A DNA stretch of 64,000 bases from Rhynchonema sp. JSB1_4 (taxonomy: Eukaryota; Nematoda; Chromadorea; Monhysterida; Xyalidae): assembly GCA_030248065.1 (NCBI GenBank), contig JASAMV010001066.1, positions 1 to 64,000 of the forward strand, given 5' to 3'. Under the pieces are notes generated by a model, which saw only the letters and a program-made list of their open reading frames with translations, had not been told where the DNA came from and ran no database searches. Made by a program: the position numbers and the translations under genes. Shown in pieces: positions 1-13,333 of this stretch; the first letter of the stretch is position 1; the number at the start of each line of letters is the position of its first letter.

Positions 1-802
1 TAAAAACACATGTTTTAACTGTATTATATATATACACATGTATATTACATATAATATTAACTACAGATAAGGATTGCACGCTAATCGTGATAGGAAAAAA
101 GAGATGGTTGATATTTGGCGGCTACGAACAGACGCCATATCGACAGAATCTACACACTTGTCAGACTGCTGGTCCATTTTAAAATTTGCCGTTTCCCGCT
201 CACACCCATACCGCCGTAAAGCAGACTGTGAGCAACTGCTGTCTTCTTATCAGTGCAACGCAACGTGGTGCCATAATTACAGCCACCATTCGATATAGTG
301 GGACAGGGCGAAAGTACGAGGATATATGACTATTATGGTACAGTAGCTGTGTTGCAAAGCGCGCACGTAAAATGACTGTTCGTAATTTTATTAAAAATTT
401 TATGTTTGCATTGTGTTTGAGTATCGCGTAGACTACTGTCTGTGGGCGTCTCCGACATGATATGACATGGTATGTACATCTGTGGTGAAATATGACCGTA
501 GCTAAACGCTTCCATATTCAGCGAATTTTCGGGAAGTGTTGATGACTATGGCGAATATGACTACAACGAATGGTGACTGTACGGGGCGGGGGAGAACAGA
601 CAGGACGACCTCTGGAATCAGCACGTTTCGTGCCCAAAATATATTATTGCTGTATGAAGAATGCCAACTGGTTATATAAGAGGTTATAGGTAGTGATAAG
701 GACAAACTGCAAGTATATAGGACAACACTGACCCACGCTGCCTTTTGGTCAGCGCCAGATGGCAGGCACCGCGGTTTGGTCGTTGATGCTGATACGATAC
801 CA
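1..802. other. No gene seen
   Basis: AT-rich sequence with short open frames on both strands that overlap one another and show no splice signals or recognisable protein. I see nothing functional. Confidence 0.5.
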
Positions 803-1242
803 TAACGAAGTATCCCAAAATGTTCTTTGTGTCGTGTTGTACTACGTCGAAGTACAGTATCCCAAGCCAACATGACGATGTATCCCACGACGCAGTATCC
901 CAAGAAACCGGCGGAGAATCCCAAAAACAGGCGCAGTATCCCCGAGACAGAAAGAACCCTTGCCACAAATCAATTGGTCTTCGTCAAACTATATATAACT
1001 TTGAGCTCAACGCAACCACTCAAAAACCCACGGGCACAAGCCTAAGCCTAGCAGCAGGCCTAAGCCCAACTTTAAACCTAAGCCAAGTCTAATTACATAT
1101 AGGCCCAAGCCTTGGCCCAAGCTTGCTACGTCATATTGATTGATCTGGGATACTGCGTCGTTTTTTTGTGGGATACTTCGTCCTAGTGTCCCACGAGAAC
1201 AAAATGTGGGATACTTCGTTGTGGGATACTTTGTCGTTTTTT
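803..1242. mobile_element. Fold-back repeat built from GTATCCC units
   Basis: The left part (about 803-960) carries several copies of a unit like CGAAGTATCCCA. The right part (about 1148-1240) carries the same unit in reverse, as TGGGATACTTCG. The two arms can pair, which gives a fold-back structure with a TTAGGC-like island (about 1036-1112) in the middle. Exact ends and target duplication were not resolved. Confidence 0.55.
1036..1112. repeat. Degenerate GCCTAA/TTAGGC-like array
   Basis: A run of imperfect CCTAAGCC units, the complement of TTAGGC, which is the nematode telomere repeat. It is one of about seven such islands in the window. Confidence 0.5.
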
Positions 1243-4200
1243 CGGTTTGAGATGCTTGTGTCCAGTGCCGCTGATACAGTGATGACCTGCGGAAGAAAAG
1301 TGCTAAAGGGTTTAGGCGTGTTACTTAGAGTATAGGCATACAGTATGTTTCGACATAATCAATGCCGTTAATCGGAATTAATTCCCAACAGATCAGCCAT
1401 GACGTTGACTGTGGGCAAGAAAAGGGCATGCGTGCACGCCGCTGTGGCCGCCAAGCAGTAAACTGTAGGTACCCACGGGCATAGTGACTGCAGCGTTGAA
1501 TAAAAAATTTTATTGTCGAACTTTTACAAAAAAATTTTTAAGATTTGTTATTTCAATTCCGATCCACAAAATTTTCGGTTCTCAATGTGAAAAAATGCTG
1601 AAATCGAATTGATGAATATATTTGTTTGAATTTGAGAAGATGTGAATAAATACCGAATTGTGTTATTGCAAACGGGCAGCAACAGGGTGACGATAACGCG
1701 ACGATTCGTCTGTGGGGTGGCCTGCCCACCATGTGAAGTCGTAATAAGAAAAGTAAAAGGCTTGTCACGGGGATAGGCGGGTAAAACAATTGGCACATTT
1801 ATAAGCAAAAATGACGTGAAACAGTCGCCTAACCCGCGGTTTAGTGAGCTCCGTCGTTACGGCTTTTATATATAATCTTACACTATAAGCAGATTTGACT
1901 TGCTGGAAGAACTGAATGCGCGCATGATGACGGCTGTTTAGGTTGTTTACAAGAGCTACGGACTGCCCAACACAGTTTGTGGCACTGTGCCGAAGCGCCG
2001 CAGGCGATTTATTGATAAATATTTACATACATGCAAAAACATGCACAAAAACAGTTTTCGCCAAGAAGAGGAGAAAATAATAAAAATTGTGAAATAATAA
2101 GAAAGTGCACTTAATCTTTTAATTTTTAGCGACCGAAATGTAGCGAACATTTTTCTGAAACAAAAAATTTTTTTTTCAAAACTGCTTTCAACTGTGTATA
2201 CGATAATATCGTTATTTAGTACCTCGTAGATTCGTAGCAGGATTTAAATTTAACGATACAAACCGTTCGCCAATGAGTGTGCGGCGCTGTGTGCGATTGC
2301 GTGCATGTATAATGGCATGTAACGTGCACCAAATTTTCCAAAAGTTGGTTGTTCTTCTGTCGGTACACACATTTTGACTGGCGAGACGCCAAACAGAATT
2401 GTGCGAGCGCAGATACTAGTCGCGCCATGGCGCCAAGGTCACAAGAATCAAACACGTTTCATTTTTTTTTCTTAAATTAATTTCGTATTTTAACCAAGTG
2501 TATTGAATACGATAAAACGCAATTTAGTTCCATCTTCCATGTGATCATCACAACACCGAATAAAAAACTGTTTACTGCGCGCGTTTCTGCGTACACGTGC
2601 TGTGTATTGTAAGTTCGCAAAATGTAGATACAGTAGTAGGTATGTACATGTGGAATCTGACTGGCACGGAACACTTGTTTGTATTTCGATGCAAACCACA
2701 TGAAAAACGAAACACTACTGCTTCCAAAATGATTCAAACGGAGCAAGCGCAGCTCCATTCTCAAATGTTTGATCACAGCCGTCTCCACGTTTTCTGAAAT
2801 GTATTGGTCGCCGAGCATACAGTGGCGTGAACGCCCTCAACAATTTGAGAAGTGTTCTTTGAACTTCCTTTGAGCAAATGGAAAACGGAACACTCATTTG
2901 ACTGTCTAATGTATCGGGATTCTCATGACAGGCTGCTTTTTTTCGATCACATCTTTGAGATATAACCAAGTCAAAGTGCGCAAATACGCATATGTCAATT
3001 GTACCTAAAAAAGACAGATCACTTCTTTTACCCAAAAATCGCGTGAAAGAAATGAAAAAAATCGCGCGTTGTCGGGAAGTGCTGAAAAAACGCATATGAA
3101 GGACAAAAAGTTGGCCACTTTTTTGGCGTAAAAGTTGATGGTGACCAAGCCTAGTGTTGTTGCGTCTGCATGAATTGCATAGCCCGGTTTACTTTGTAAC
3201 AGTATTATGCATGATGTGTTGTGGAAACCTTCGTTTCTGCTACACCGTTTTTGCATATTGATCACGAGTAGAAAACCGCAGTAGCATGTCAATCAATGTC
3301 AAGCATGTAATTAAAACATATTATTTTTGGTGCCTGTGAGTGAGGTGTTACAGGCGCTGCCGGCTGTTGTTGTTCTAACGTTGCATTCACCTGTCTGAAC
3401 TTTGCCGCCAAAGAAGAATGCTGAAAGAAGAAACACGCGGCATGGTTTGCGGTCAGAGGATGCCGCTCTTATAGTACCTACAAGGTACACTGGTATATGT
3501 TGCCCCTCCATCGTGAGACTCTGATCACATACCGCAAGGTGCTGCAGTTTGCTGTACGTTTACTGCCACGTGCAGTGAGTAGGTCATCAAGGGCCAGCAA
3601 AACTTAAAGTTCATCCAAGATGACGCGACGACAACACTGAACTTTATTGTGTGCCGGTTCAGTGCCGGGGCACAAGTTCAGGCCCGGCCGATTCAGGCCC
3701 GACTAGGGCCTAAGTCTAAGCCTATAAATGGGTCAAATATGCTGGGCCTGATAAACTAACGTCGGGCCTGAACTTCCGGGCCTGAAAAGTCGCGGAATAC
3801 ATTAAACTGCTTGTGGCTGTGGTTTTTCGAAAAAATACCATGCTGCAACTTCTGCTTTGTACGTGCGCGCATTGGCATGCCATCAAACCTATTAGCTACA
3901 CTGCATCAAAAGAACAAGGGACACGCACCAATCAGTAACTGGGTTTTTTGGTACACACTGTATCATTATGTGGAAATTCTTCATGACAAAATTGGGAAAG
4001 CAAAATTCTAGCCGAGTAAACGAATATAAAAAGCATTCCGACAGTACAGTATCAAACAGACAAATGCCAGCAATATACGAAAAGTAAATACGTAAGAATG
4101 CCGTCGGTTGATGCACACACTTAAATAGAAACGTGACATACGCAGTGATTTGATGAAGTACCGTACCATTTAGGATGGGCCAAGACTTTTAAAGTCTGAT

Positions 4201-4311
4201 GAACGTCGAACGGGTTACAGCTTTGACGTGGAAATTCCATAGGTCACGAGGGTGACTGCGGCGTTTACGTAAGTTGTGATGTAACCTCTGATCGTTGTTG
4301 TGATGAGCGTA
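1243..4311. other. No gene seen; one TTAGGC-like/GGGCCTGA island
   Basis: No coding exon could be supported. At about 3660-3790 there is a GC-rich patch of repeated GGGCCTGA and GGCCTAAG units, beginning with GGGGCACAAGTTCAGGCCCG. A related sequence recurs near 40831 and 55394. The rest is AT-rich and featureless. Confidence 0.45.
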
Positions 4312-4649
4312 TACTCCGTCCATCAGCTCATGTCACTTTGTGATCCTGCTGGCCGACTTGTTCCCTTCCTCTACGTCCTAATGAAGGAGAAATTAAGCTT
4401 CCGAAAAAAATTATTTTTGCTCCTAAATTGTGTTTTTAATGATTTTTATGAAATCGACGTGCTTTGTCCATTTTAATTTAATTTAATTTTAAATTTGGTT
4501 GGATTCAATCGTTTTCGACACATTTTATCATTTTTTTAAGTTTTTTCTGCAAAATCGGTCACACTCAATTTCTCTTTCATTAGAACATGGAGGAAGGGAA
4601 CAAAGCAGCCAGCAGCATCGAAAAGTGACATGAGCCGGTGGACGGACTA
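4312..4649. mobile_element. TA-flanked inverted-repeat element, family A copy 1
   Basis: About 338 bp with long terminal inverted repeats starting TACTCCGTCCATCAGCTCAT and ending in the complement. It is flanked on both sides by TA. The arms extend through the words TTCCCTTCCTC and CTAATGAA (about 85 bp) around an AT-rich centre. Two further copies lie at 6064 and 16840. No open frame for a transposase is present, so it is a non-autonomous element (MITE). A TA target duplication fits the Tc1/mariner-like groups. Confidence 0.85.
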
Positions 4650-4678
4650 TACAGTACATATGGCATTACAGAATGGTA

Positions 4679-4953
4679 TTGGTCGCACAATGGCTATATA
4701 AGAATTCATCAAATGAATCCTGATTTTCACGTTCAGTCACTCTTAACTAACCACTGTGCTATTTGTGATTCTCACAAAACATTTTCACCTGAAAATAATC
4801 CAGCAGAGCACCCACGTTGCTGCGGGCCTGAAACATTTTGGTGATTGCATGTTTTGGCGACCGCGCAACGCAACGTCACTGCCCCGTCACTTTCCCTCTT
4901 TGCGATTCAGGAAAAAAATTTGACCAATTCTTATAAAGTCATTGTGCGACCAA
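4679..4953. mobile_element. TA-flanked inverted-repeat element, family B copy 1
   Basis: A 275 bp element with ends TTGGTCGCACAATG and CATTGTGCGACCAA flanked by TA. Near-identical copies of 275 and 274 bp lie at 53402 and 53709. The arms continue to TATAAGAATT. There is no coding capacity. It inserted only about 30 bp from a family A element. Confidence 0.87.
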
Positions 4954-5189
4954 TACGGTATGTATGCTGCTGTGAAAGTTTCTGTGAGATTGATTTTGCA
5001 ATAAAACTTATTCACAAGCAGGTATGCCCACGCAGTAATGTAGGTTATGTACCTGCAGTCAGGGGTCAGCCAGTGCACAGCCATATTAAATTACTGAACA
5101 GAACACTGATACCCACGTTTATTCTCCACTTGACTTGACACATGCGGTATGTACCAGGTGCTGTGTATTATATGTACACATGTGTATTA

Positions 5190-5395
5190 CAGTAAGCCCT
5201 CGCTATAACGAATGACTTGGGACGCACACTTGTGGTTGTTATAGCGAATTATTCGTTGTAACGGAATCACTAATGCTGATTTTACGGTAGTACTAATCAG
5301 CAGTACTAATCACTAATACTCATACTGAGTACAAAAATTGGGGCAAAAAAACCGGGACTCGTCGTATCGAAATTCGTCGTAACGAGGGTTCACTG
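5190..5395. mobile_element. Pogo/Tigger-like TA-flanked MITE
   Basis: A 206 bp element. Its left end is CAGTAAGCCCTCGCTATAAC and its right end is the matching complement GTAACGAGGGTTCACTG, with TA on both sides. This kind of terminus (CAGT..CCCTCG.TATAACGAA) is what I know from pogo/Tigger-type elements of invertebrates. It carries no open frame for a transposase. Confidence 0.75.
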
Positions 5396-6063
5396 TATAT
5401 CAATGTGTGCTTGTGCAAGCCTAAATTGATTGGTTGTAGCCAATTGCATTGAATATTCTGAATTTTTTTGGTACGGCGATGATTCATCGAAGCGTTACGG
5501 TAACGCAATAAGAAATACGGTATAACTTGATTACACAAAGTTTGCCAGATATGGTCTGCAGGGTGCTGAGAAAATAATAACGCAGTCATCATTGCTTACA
5601 GAAATAGCACTGAATGTGACTGACTGTGATTTCGCACTGACTGACAGTGATTTTGCAATCTTAACCTAACCTAGGGCTGGAAAACATTTAATGAAATGTT
5701 TTTTTCAAACTTTTGAAAAAGTCTCGGATTCGACGAAATTTGACCAAGTTTGACTCAAAAACGCGAAAAATGCAGGGAATGGTTTCGTGATATGAGCGGG
5801 ATCCACTGGTCCTGTGCTTGATATGGGTCAACCTTGATATGGACCGATGACTGTTGCGCTGTGGCATCAGACACACTAGTTTGTCATCGAATAACGACAT
5901 TTACTCATAAACAACACGGAATTCAGACAGTAAGCCGCAGAAACGCTTGTTGTGTGCAGGCGGAAGCTGTATGAATGCCTGACTGGTGAAACCTGCTGAA
6001 AAAGTTATTGGACATAGAGCTATAATTGCATTTACTGCAAAAACAGCTATTTATATGTATGTA
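5396..6063. other. No gene seen
   Basis: Nothing recognisable; short random open frames only. Confidence 0.45.
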
Positions 6064-6388
6064 TAGTCCGTCCACCAGCTCATGGCACTTTGTGATGCTG
6101 CTGGCCGACTTCTTCCCTTCCTCCACGTTCTAATGAAAGAGAAATTGAGTTTCCAAAAAGAATAGTTTTTGCTCCTAAATTGTGGTTTTTTGAAATCGAC
6201 GTGTTTTATAGATTTTAATTTAATTTAATTTTAAATTTGATCGAATTCAATCGTTTTCGACACATTTTATTATTTTTTTAGTTTTTTGCAATATCGCTGA
6301 CACCCAATTTCTCTTTCATTAGAACGTGGAGGAAGGGACCAAACCAGCCAGCAGCAACACAAAGTGCCATGAGCTGGTGGATGGACTA
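6064..6388. mobile_element. TA-flanked inverted-repeat element, family A copy 2
   Basis: 325 bp, ends TAGTCCGTCCACCAGCTCAT and complement, flanked by TA. It shares arms and AT-rich centre with the copies at 4312 and 16840. Confidence 0.87.
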
Positions 6389-8378
6389 TATGTTTGTTAA
6401 CGTAATGACCGCACACCTCCCTGCATATAAATTCCGGATTTGAATGTTTCTGCGTGCTGAACGTTGGGATTCTCAGAGAATTGGATTTCGCAGGATCAAT
6501 TTTGTTTTTTTTTCACGATGCTGACTACTACCTCCATAAGACAATTGATCAATGATAAAGTACAAAACTAAAAGATGGTGCGCATGTTTTTGTATATGCA
6601 TTATGTAGCGTCCACGTGTGCTGAGAATTTTGCTTTGTATAGTCCAGCAACAGCTAGCACAGAATTTATAGCAGCCACGCTGCCTGATTAGTAAAAGCGG
6701 AAAATCCAGCGATAAGCTTGCCCGGTTTTAGACCGGAAGTTCGCAGACATTTTTTTCTTTTTCTTTTCTTTCTTCTTCTTCACCTTCAGAATCGGCTTAT
6801 TCAACGCTTCGGTGCCTTCAAAAAGTCTTTTTTAATTTTTGGCTGGCAGCCACTTCATATGATTGCCTTCTTTTGTGTCGTTATGCAGAAAAATTCATGC
6901 TTTGGCCACTTCTCTTTCTCTTTCTTTCTCTCGCGGTTTTTTGCTTGCTACCGTAACCCCAGTCGAACCATTCCAATTTTCATGTTTGATGCGAGCGCGC
7001 ACGTTTTCCGCTTTACGGATCAGGCAGTTTGACTGCCATAAATTCTGCGTTAGTTGTTGTCGGACCATACTAATGTTGCCAACGCAACCCTTCTTATGTT
7101 CTTTCCGGAACGGCGGTCTCCCTTCGATGGGCAAATGATGGTGTGGCTAAAAATTCGTTCCCAACGTTCATTTCAGACGGGGAACAGACCGCTGAGATCT
7201 ATACTGATGTTCCACGCGGATGTGGCCACTTTTGCACCAGGTCGTGGCGAAGTGCCACCAATTTTCACACAGATGAAGCGGGGGAAATAGGGACTGACTT
7301 CGACACTGCGCCATACAGAATTATTGGCGTGTTTCTTGTTTCACACAAACGCACAGCAGCAGGCGGTTGCTTGTGTTGCACAATGGAAAGGTAGCATGAA
7401 AATGGCTTGCTGCATATGTTTATCTAACCAAACACAACCTGAACAAGCACATCAACAGGCTGTTTCATTCACATCACTGAGATGTCCGCTTAATGCCACC
7501 CCAGCGTCAAAGAGAAAAAAAACACAAAGTTCACCAGTGTGTGATCGGGGGATGACATTCCAAGAAACAAAAACGAAACGATTGTTTAGATTCTTCCCAC
7601 CGCACAAACCCATGGGCGTCACCTGCAAGCACCAGGAGTCAACAGTTTGCTGTGAAGGAAGCTGCGATCAAGCATGCCAAGCTGTGCAAAACTAGACCTA
7701 TCCGGCCACGATGAGATATTTTGGGCTTCATGCCTACATTTTCTGTCCCATTTTTTGATCGACGCCAAGGATTCTACTCAATGAGATGCTACAAAAGACA
7801 CCTGGGTAAAAAAACTGGCTACGGAATTACAATGCGCAGCGACCACGCATTTCTGAGCGCTCCCGCAACGATACTGTACAACTGTTGCTTGTCAAACTGA
7901 ACAGACTTGGTTCATTGCATGTATAATTGTATACATCTGCGGGTACTGCTTTTTTGGTGTTTTTGAAAACAGCAAGCGTAAGGTGCAGTATAATATCCGT
8001 ATAACCATACTTTGTTAAGATATCTATGCATGTTACATTCTACTGCTTTCTAAGCCTAGGCACCTTACAGTGGCTACTCAAACATGATCAGTCTATCTGA
8101 ACTTGTATTCCCCAACAGATCAATCCCAAAGCCTTCGCCTATCGGTAGATTTCGAAGTCAGTGCCTAATGTATAAACATAGGCCGTGCACAAACATGGGG
8201 TAATATCTGAGCCAGGTTACATTGTGCAGCTGCATCACTGTAGGGGTATTGTGCATTTTCGCTGGTTGGCTGACGATCGAATACGCAGCAGCTTCTCGTC
8301 TCAGATTTCGAGTTTTATACATAAAGCCCATAATTATAGCACGTGCTATGCTACAACACACGTGATATCGTTATACAT
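6389..8378. other. No gene seen
   Basis: No exon could be supported upstream of the gene starting at 8379. Open frames overlap in several frames and none shows a conserved pattern. A promoter for the downstream gene should lie here, but I recognise no core element. Confidence 0.4.
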
Positions 8379-11300
8379 ATGGAGGACGCATTCGATAGTG
8401 CCAAGAAGGCCTTATTCAAGGCGGGCGAAAAGGCACTGGCCAAAGCTGGAAACATTATGATGGATGAACTTACTGATGTTGAATGTCTGTTGTCCTACAC
8501 GAAACTGTCGGTGAAGATCGCAGATGCTGACGCAGTGTACGATGCCGGCATGGACTACATACTGCACAATCAGACACAATTCCAGCCGATCACTTTTCAG
8601 GTACCTTTTTGGGCTCACGTGACGGGCATCTGGTGTATTCACTCACAAATCCACCCAATATCGCTTGCTGGCGCAAGCATAACCCCCGAAATGACCATTT
8701 TTTACGGTTTCAACACCGATTTTGCTCGATTTTCCTCTTAACAAATTGACCTTTTTTGAACAACCCCCCCTGGGTATCCGAGATTTTTCATTTTGGCTAT
8801 CCGGTATCCGAAAATTTTGGATTTTGGGTAACCGGTATCCTGACTTTTTGATTTCCCAACGACACCACTGGCGACCTCTGTTCGAAAGTTAGGGGAGAAA
8901 AATAAAAGACCCCCTAAACTGACCCCCAGTGAAGAAATGGAGCCCCCTTCTCACCCCACTTGCTTTGCCAAACCACCAACCGTTTCAACCACTATATTCC
9001 GCTCTTCCGAGTTGGTTCCATTTTTGGTTGTCCTTTCGCTTCGCTTCGTCGCTTCTTCTATTTTCGCCTTTCGTTTCACCGTTGCTCGATGTTTTCGTTT
9101 TGTATCAGTCAAACCGGCACCCCTGTTCATCTTTTTTCTCGACATTATTGTAGCGTGAATCTGAAATATATGGTTTGAAAGCGGAATAGGCGGGCCGGAA
9201 CAGGCTAGCCGGCCCAAAAAATAGTTAGTAGAACTTAGCGCCAGCCCGGGCGGGGTCGAAAAAGGGCGCGCGCGCCGTTTTCATGCTTAGGCTTCGTTTA
9301 GGCTTTAGCGTAGGCTTTTACTGAATTCAACGAGGTTTAAACATGCAATCAACTCGCTGCTGTTTCTCCCAAAAACAGGGCCAACAAGAGAAAAAGAAAC
9401 CACGTGTAAAGAAACACACGCGCGCGCGCGCCAACAACAGCCAATCAGCAGCCGACTCCGTCCCCTTTTGCGCGGGAAATGTCGGCCATTTTCTCACGCA
9501 ACTTTGTGGCGGGTTTTCTCGCGATAGAAGCGATGTTTCAAAAATCGGGCTCTGTCTAGACCTACACCACGACTAGGCGAGTTCATTGATATGTAACACG
9601 CCCGATTTCATGCAGTTTCCTGGGAGGAGTTAACTTAAAACAAAACTGCACCATTTTTTGGGAACGCGGACACCCCTCTTTCTCGGGTGTCTGGAAAACC
9701 ACTTTCTGCTGCACCGATCGGGCTGATTTTTTCAGCGTTTTGTGTCGGCGGGTATACGACATTATCGCAATAATAAAATTGGCAAAAGCCCAACACACGC
9801 GCTCACGCCAGCACCCCCGATTTTAACACTACAGGTATAGCAAAATTTTCGATAATCTGACCTGCTGATGTTTCATTCTGCGTTGCGAATTTTTTTCCCC
9901 ACACAAACACTATTGAATACGTGAGCTATCTTGTGAATATGTCGCCAATAAGCTAATGCCAGGATGTCTTCTTTGTTTTGCTGTTGCCTAATTCCGGTGC
10001 TATACTCACGTATAGACAAGGATTAACCAGACAATTTTTGGTTTGTTTTTTGTTGGGGTAAACTTGACTTCGGTTTGACCCAATTAGGTAACGATAGCGA
10101 GGGTGGACTGTACGCCCAAACAGTGTGGTGGCCAGGAGATCGCGGAGGTCTGCTCATACAGTCTGCCAGTCAAGTACATGTTACGTCACGTCATGTCAGC
10201 AATTTCAGGATTATGTGTTGTGCCTGTGCGTCTTGTGCGCCCGTACTCATCTCGAATAAAGTCGGTGCTCTAGCAAGTATACTATTGTCATAAAGGCAGT
10301 CTACGGGAGGTTGTCACTCAGCCCCCGAATACCGTAACCCACCGCAAGCGAGATCGTTGCGACACCCATGCTGATCGCTGCTTATCGACACGTGTATTAG
10401 CGGCAGCAAGCTGGAAATTGTCATCATGCGCGTCGATCACCAAAACTTGGAAATGTTGGTTGGTGTTGGCGCTAACACGCAAAACATAAATAAAAACCAA
10501 AATGGTCTCGACACGATCCTTGCAGATCAAAATTACGGTGGGTTACGGTATTCGGGGGCTGAGTGACAACCTCCCGTAGACTGCCTTTACCATAGTCCAT
10601 CTTTCATTGTCCACTTGTTGGCAACCATGTATACCTATGTATTTTTGGTGTAAATATGGCATTTTTATCAACACAGTCAACAACTGTGTCATACGCAGCG
10701 TTGTTTATACCAGTTGTTGACTGCAATGCCAAAAATGCCATTTATGCCATTTATTTTTATGCACTATCAACAAGTGTCCTATACGCAGCGTGATTTATAC
10801 CACTTGTTGACTACTGCCAAAAATGCCATTTATGCCAAAAATGCCATATATGGCATTTATGGCAATCATCAACAAGTGTCCACACACGCATCTTCGGGAC
10901 CCGACATGTTTGGTCACTGTATAGAAAAATCACTAAATGGAGTGTTTACCACGTGCTTACCTTCAAGTAGGGGACCAAAGCACGTATCGTTCAAAAGTAT
11001 TCCCTAAAAGAGGTGCGCTACAGCGGCGCAGCTCTCAACGTGCTCCATCCGCAGATCCGCGACGAATACGGTGGCAAGCGCGTGGTGCTGGATGCAGACT
11101 TGGTCGCCGGTGTGGGTGTGGTCGTGAAGAACAGGCACAAAGACGAAATCATGCGCATTGCGATGCCGCAAAAGTCGGAGAGTGTGTTGTGCAAGATACA
11201 ACATTCGAGTGGCGCTACGATTTATAAGGTGACCGGGCGTGCCTGAGCGAAAGTTGAGTCTAGAAGTAGTACTCAGCGGCCGCACTGTGGCACATAAACG

Positions 11301-13333
11301 GGCGCACAAAATTATAGGCGATCGGCCTATGTACATATGTGATCGGTCTGATCTTGGTCGGGATACGGAAAGAAGAGCGCGTTAATAAAGGCAGTTACAG
11401 TATTTTCTCCTTCAACGTTGTACTTTAATATTTTTTCAGCTGAAAAAGTATTTTTGTAATCGCTATGCTTCGCATAGGAGCATTGATTTTCTCATCTCGA
11501 AAGATTAAAAAATATTACAAAATGGAGGGTGCGCGCTTTGTACTTAAGGCGGACGTGGTTGAACGCTTTTTTCAGCTGAAAAAAAGATGAAAAAATATTA
11601 CAAAACCGAAAACGACTTTTCGATTTTTTTGCATTTTATGCATGTTTTTTAAACTTAAATTGATGTTTCAATTGCAACGTGGCTGGTGTAAAGTAAGCCA
11701 TGAAACAAGAGTGGGTGTCCCAAAAAAATTCGGACGCACGAATGTGTAAGTTCTGGGAAATAAAACGACCTAAACATGATCAAAAACAACGTGGTGGTCC
11801 GACGCTGTTTTAAATTCGATCTGACCGGTCAAGTTTTACTGCTTTGTGACTTTCAGTGGTTTAAAAACTTGATTGGCCACTTGATTTGTTGAGTGTTATT
11901 TATGATTATAACGTTATGCTCGTTGAAATATTGTGAATGTTATGATCCACGTGATCACGGCGAATTGGATCACGATTCAGGACAGAGAGATTTCTACCCT
12001 AGGTTTTTGTGCATGATATGCGACCCACTTGTGTTTTTGATCAAGTTTAGGTCGTTTTATTTCCCAGAACTTACACATTCATGCGTCCGAATTTTTTTGG
12101 GACACCCACTCTTGTTTCATGACTTACTTTACACCGGTCTTGTTGCAATTGAAACATCAATTTAAGTTTAAAAAAACATGCATAAAATGCGAAAAATTGA
12201 AAAGTCATTCTCGGTTTTGTAATATTTTTCATCTTTTTTCAGCTGAAAAAAGCGTTCAACCACGTCCGCCTTAAGTACCAAGCGCGTACCCTCCATTTTG
12301 TAATATTTTTTAATCTTTCGAGATGAGAAAATCAATGCTCCTATGCGAAGCATAGCGATTACAAAAATATTTTTTCAGCTGAAAAAATATTAAAGTACAA
12401 CGTTGAAGGAGAAAATACTGTACCTACTGTATGTATTATTGTCATTAGGCCTACGCTCAGGCTTTTGATTAGACCTACGCTTCCCTCAGCATTAAAGGTG
12501 GAGTTATACTCGTTCGTCGCGAACACAACGAACACGACGAACAAATTCTATTTTTGAGCCATTTGAGCAGGATGAACCAAATCGATTTTCAAAGTGTTAA
12601 TGCAGGGCGCAGTAAAGAAATGCACATAACAAATGTTTCAATAACTGCACACAGCTCACTGCAAATCGCGACGAACGAGTATATGTAACTTCATTTAAGT
12701 GGGGACTGCCCTTCGAAAACTAAGCTGCTTTGACCCCGCTGTTTTATCCGTGACGCCTTGGCCACGTGACTTGTGCATTTTAAAGTGCACATCGAGATTA
12801 TTGACGGTCGTCACCGATTCCGCACCAACCCAAAAGAAGTTGTTTATTAGCTTGCGTTTGGTATGTATTTGATACCGCTGTTTTGAGACTGAGCACATTC
12901 GAAGCCCAAAAAACATACATAGATCGAAACGGCCACCAATTTGATATCCACCGATCCGCACAATACATAATCTGATCACACACGCAATAATGAAACATCA
13001 CAGGTGTCAGTGCCAGACAGCACCGGTCGTATTCGCGTTGCGAAGACGACGGCAGGCAGCAGCACCGCGAGCTCGTACGCCCAATTCGATCAATTCAACA
13101 TTTGGTACATGCGCGTGCCTGTCTGGCTCAAGATGGCATTCGACGCGCGCGGATGGCTGGGCGAGCGGAAGCGTGTCAATATTGGTTCGTTACTGGGTGG
13201 TCGCGAAGAACCTTTTCAGTTGGGCTATGGCCTGGTCACATGGGGCTTCGTTGATTTTGTGCGGATGCGGAGCGCAATGGTATTCGCTAATTTCCCCGCA
13301 CCCGTCAGCGGAAAGGTCGTGCCACCACCGTGA
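8379..13333 (+). CDS. Unrecognised three-exon gene (about 255 aa)
   Basis: Three exons join in phase 0: 8379-8600 (ATG to ACTTTTCAG|GTACCT), 11013-11228 (AAAAGAG|GTGCGC to TATAAG|GTGACC) and 13004-13333 (CATCACAG|GTGTCA to TGA). The product would be 74+72+109 residues. The N-terminus (MEDAFDSAKKALFKAGEKAL) is an Ala/Lys-rich amphipathic helix. The middle exon is rich in Val and Asp with a beta-like pattern (RVVLDADLVAGVGVVV). The last exon has a hydrophobic stretch and ends in SGKVVPPP. I do not recognise the family and assign no function. The exon joins are supported by phase and by amino-acid composition. A decamer TGAAACATCA lies immediately before the last acceptor. Introns are 2.4 and 1.8 kb and hold transposons. 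Confidence 0.6.
9283..9320. repeat. TTAGGC-like island
   Basis: Three TTAGGC or GTAGGC units within about 40 bp, inside intron 1 of the 8379 gene. Just upstream, at 9180-9280, is a GC-rich patch containing CGCGCGCG. Confidence 0.45.
10293..10587. mobile_element. 295 bp inverted-repeat element
   Basis: Ends AAGGCAGTCTACGGGAGGTT and exact complement, flanked by TA on both sides. The arms match for about 50 bp, through ACTCAGCCCCCGAATACCG. It is non-coding and inserted in intron 1 of the 8379 gene. Only one copy is seen in the window. Confidence 0.85.
10660..10885. repeat. Imperfect tandem repeat of about 90 bp units
   Basis: Two and a half copies of a unit containing CAACAAGTGTC, ATACGCAGCG, TTTATACCA, TTGTTGACT and GCCAAAAATGCCATTTATGCC-type words (10677-10755, 10768-10850, partial to 10885). 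It is in intron 1 of the 8379 gene, directly after the 295 bp element. Confidence 0.65.
11398..12420. mobile_element. 1.02 kb fold-back transposon with ~395 bp terminal repeats
   Basis: Starts CAGTATTTTCTCCTTCAACG and ends in its complement, with TA on both sides. The two arms are nearly identical (a few substitutions) over about 395 bp, leaving a unique centre of about 220 bp (11800-12020). CAGT ends with TA duplication fit Tc1/mariner-like elements, but there is no transposase frame, so I call it a long-arm non-autonomous element. It sits in intron 2 of the 8379 gene. Each arm contains one copy of TGATGTTTCA (11661-11670 and complement 12150-12159). Confidence 0.9.
12443..12482. repeat. TTAGGC-like island
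   Basis: Degenerate TTAGGCCTACGC and AGGCTTTTGATTAGACCTAC units just outside the 1.02 kb fold-back element. Confidence 0.4.
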
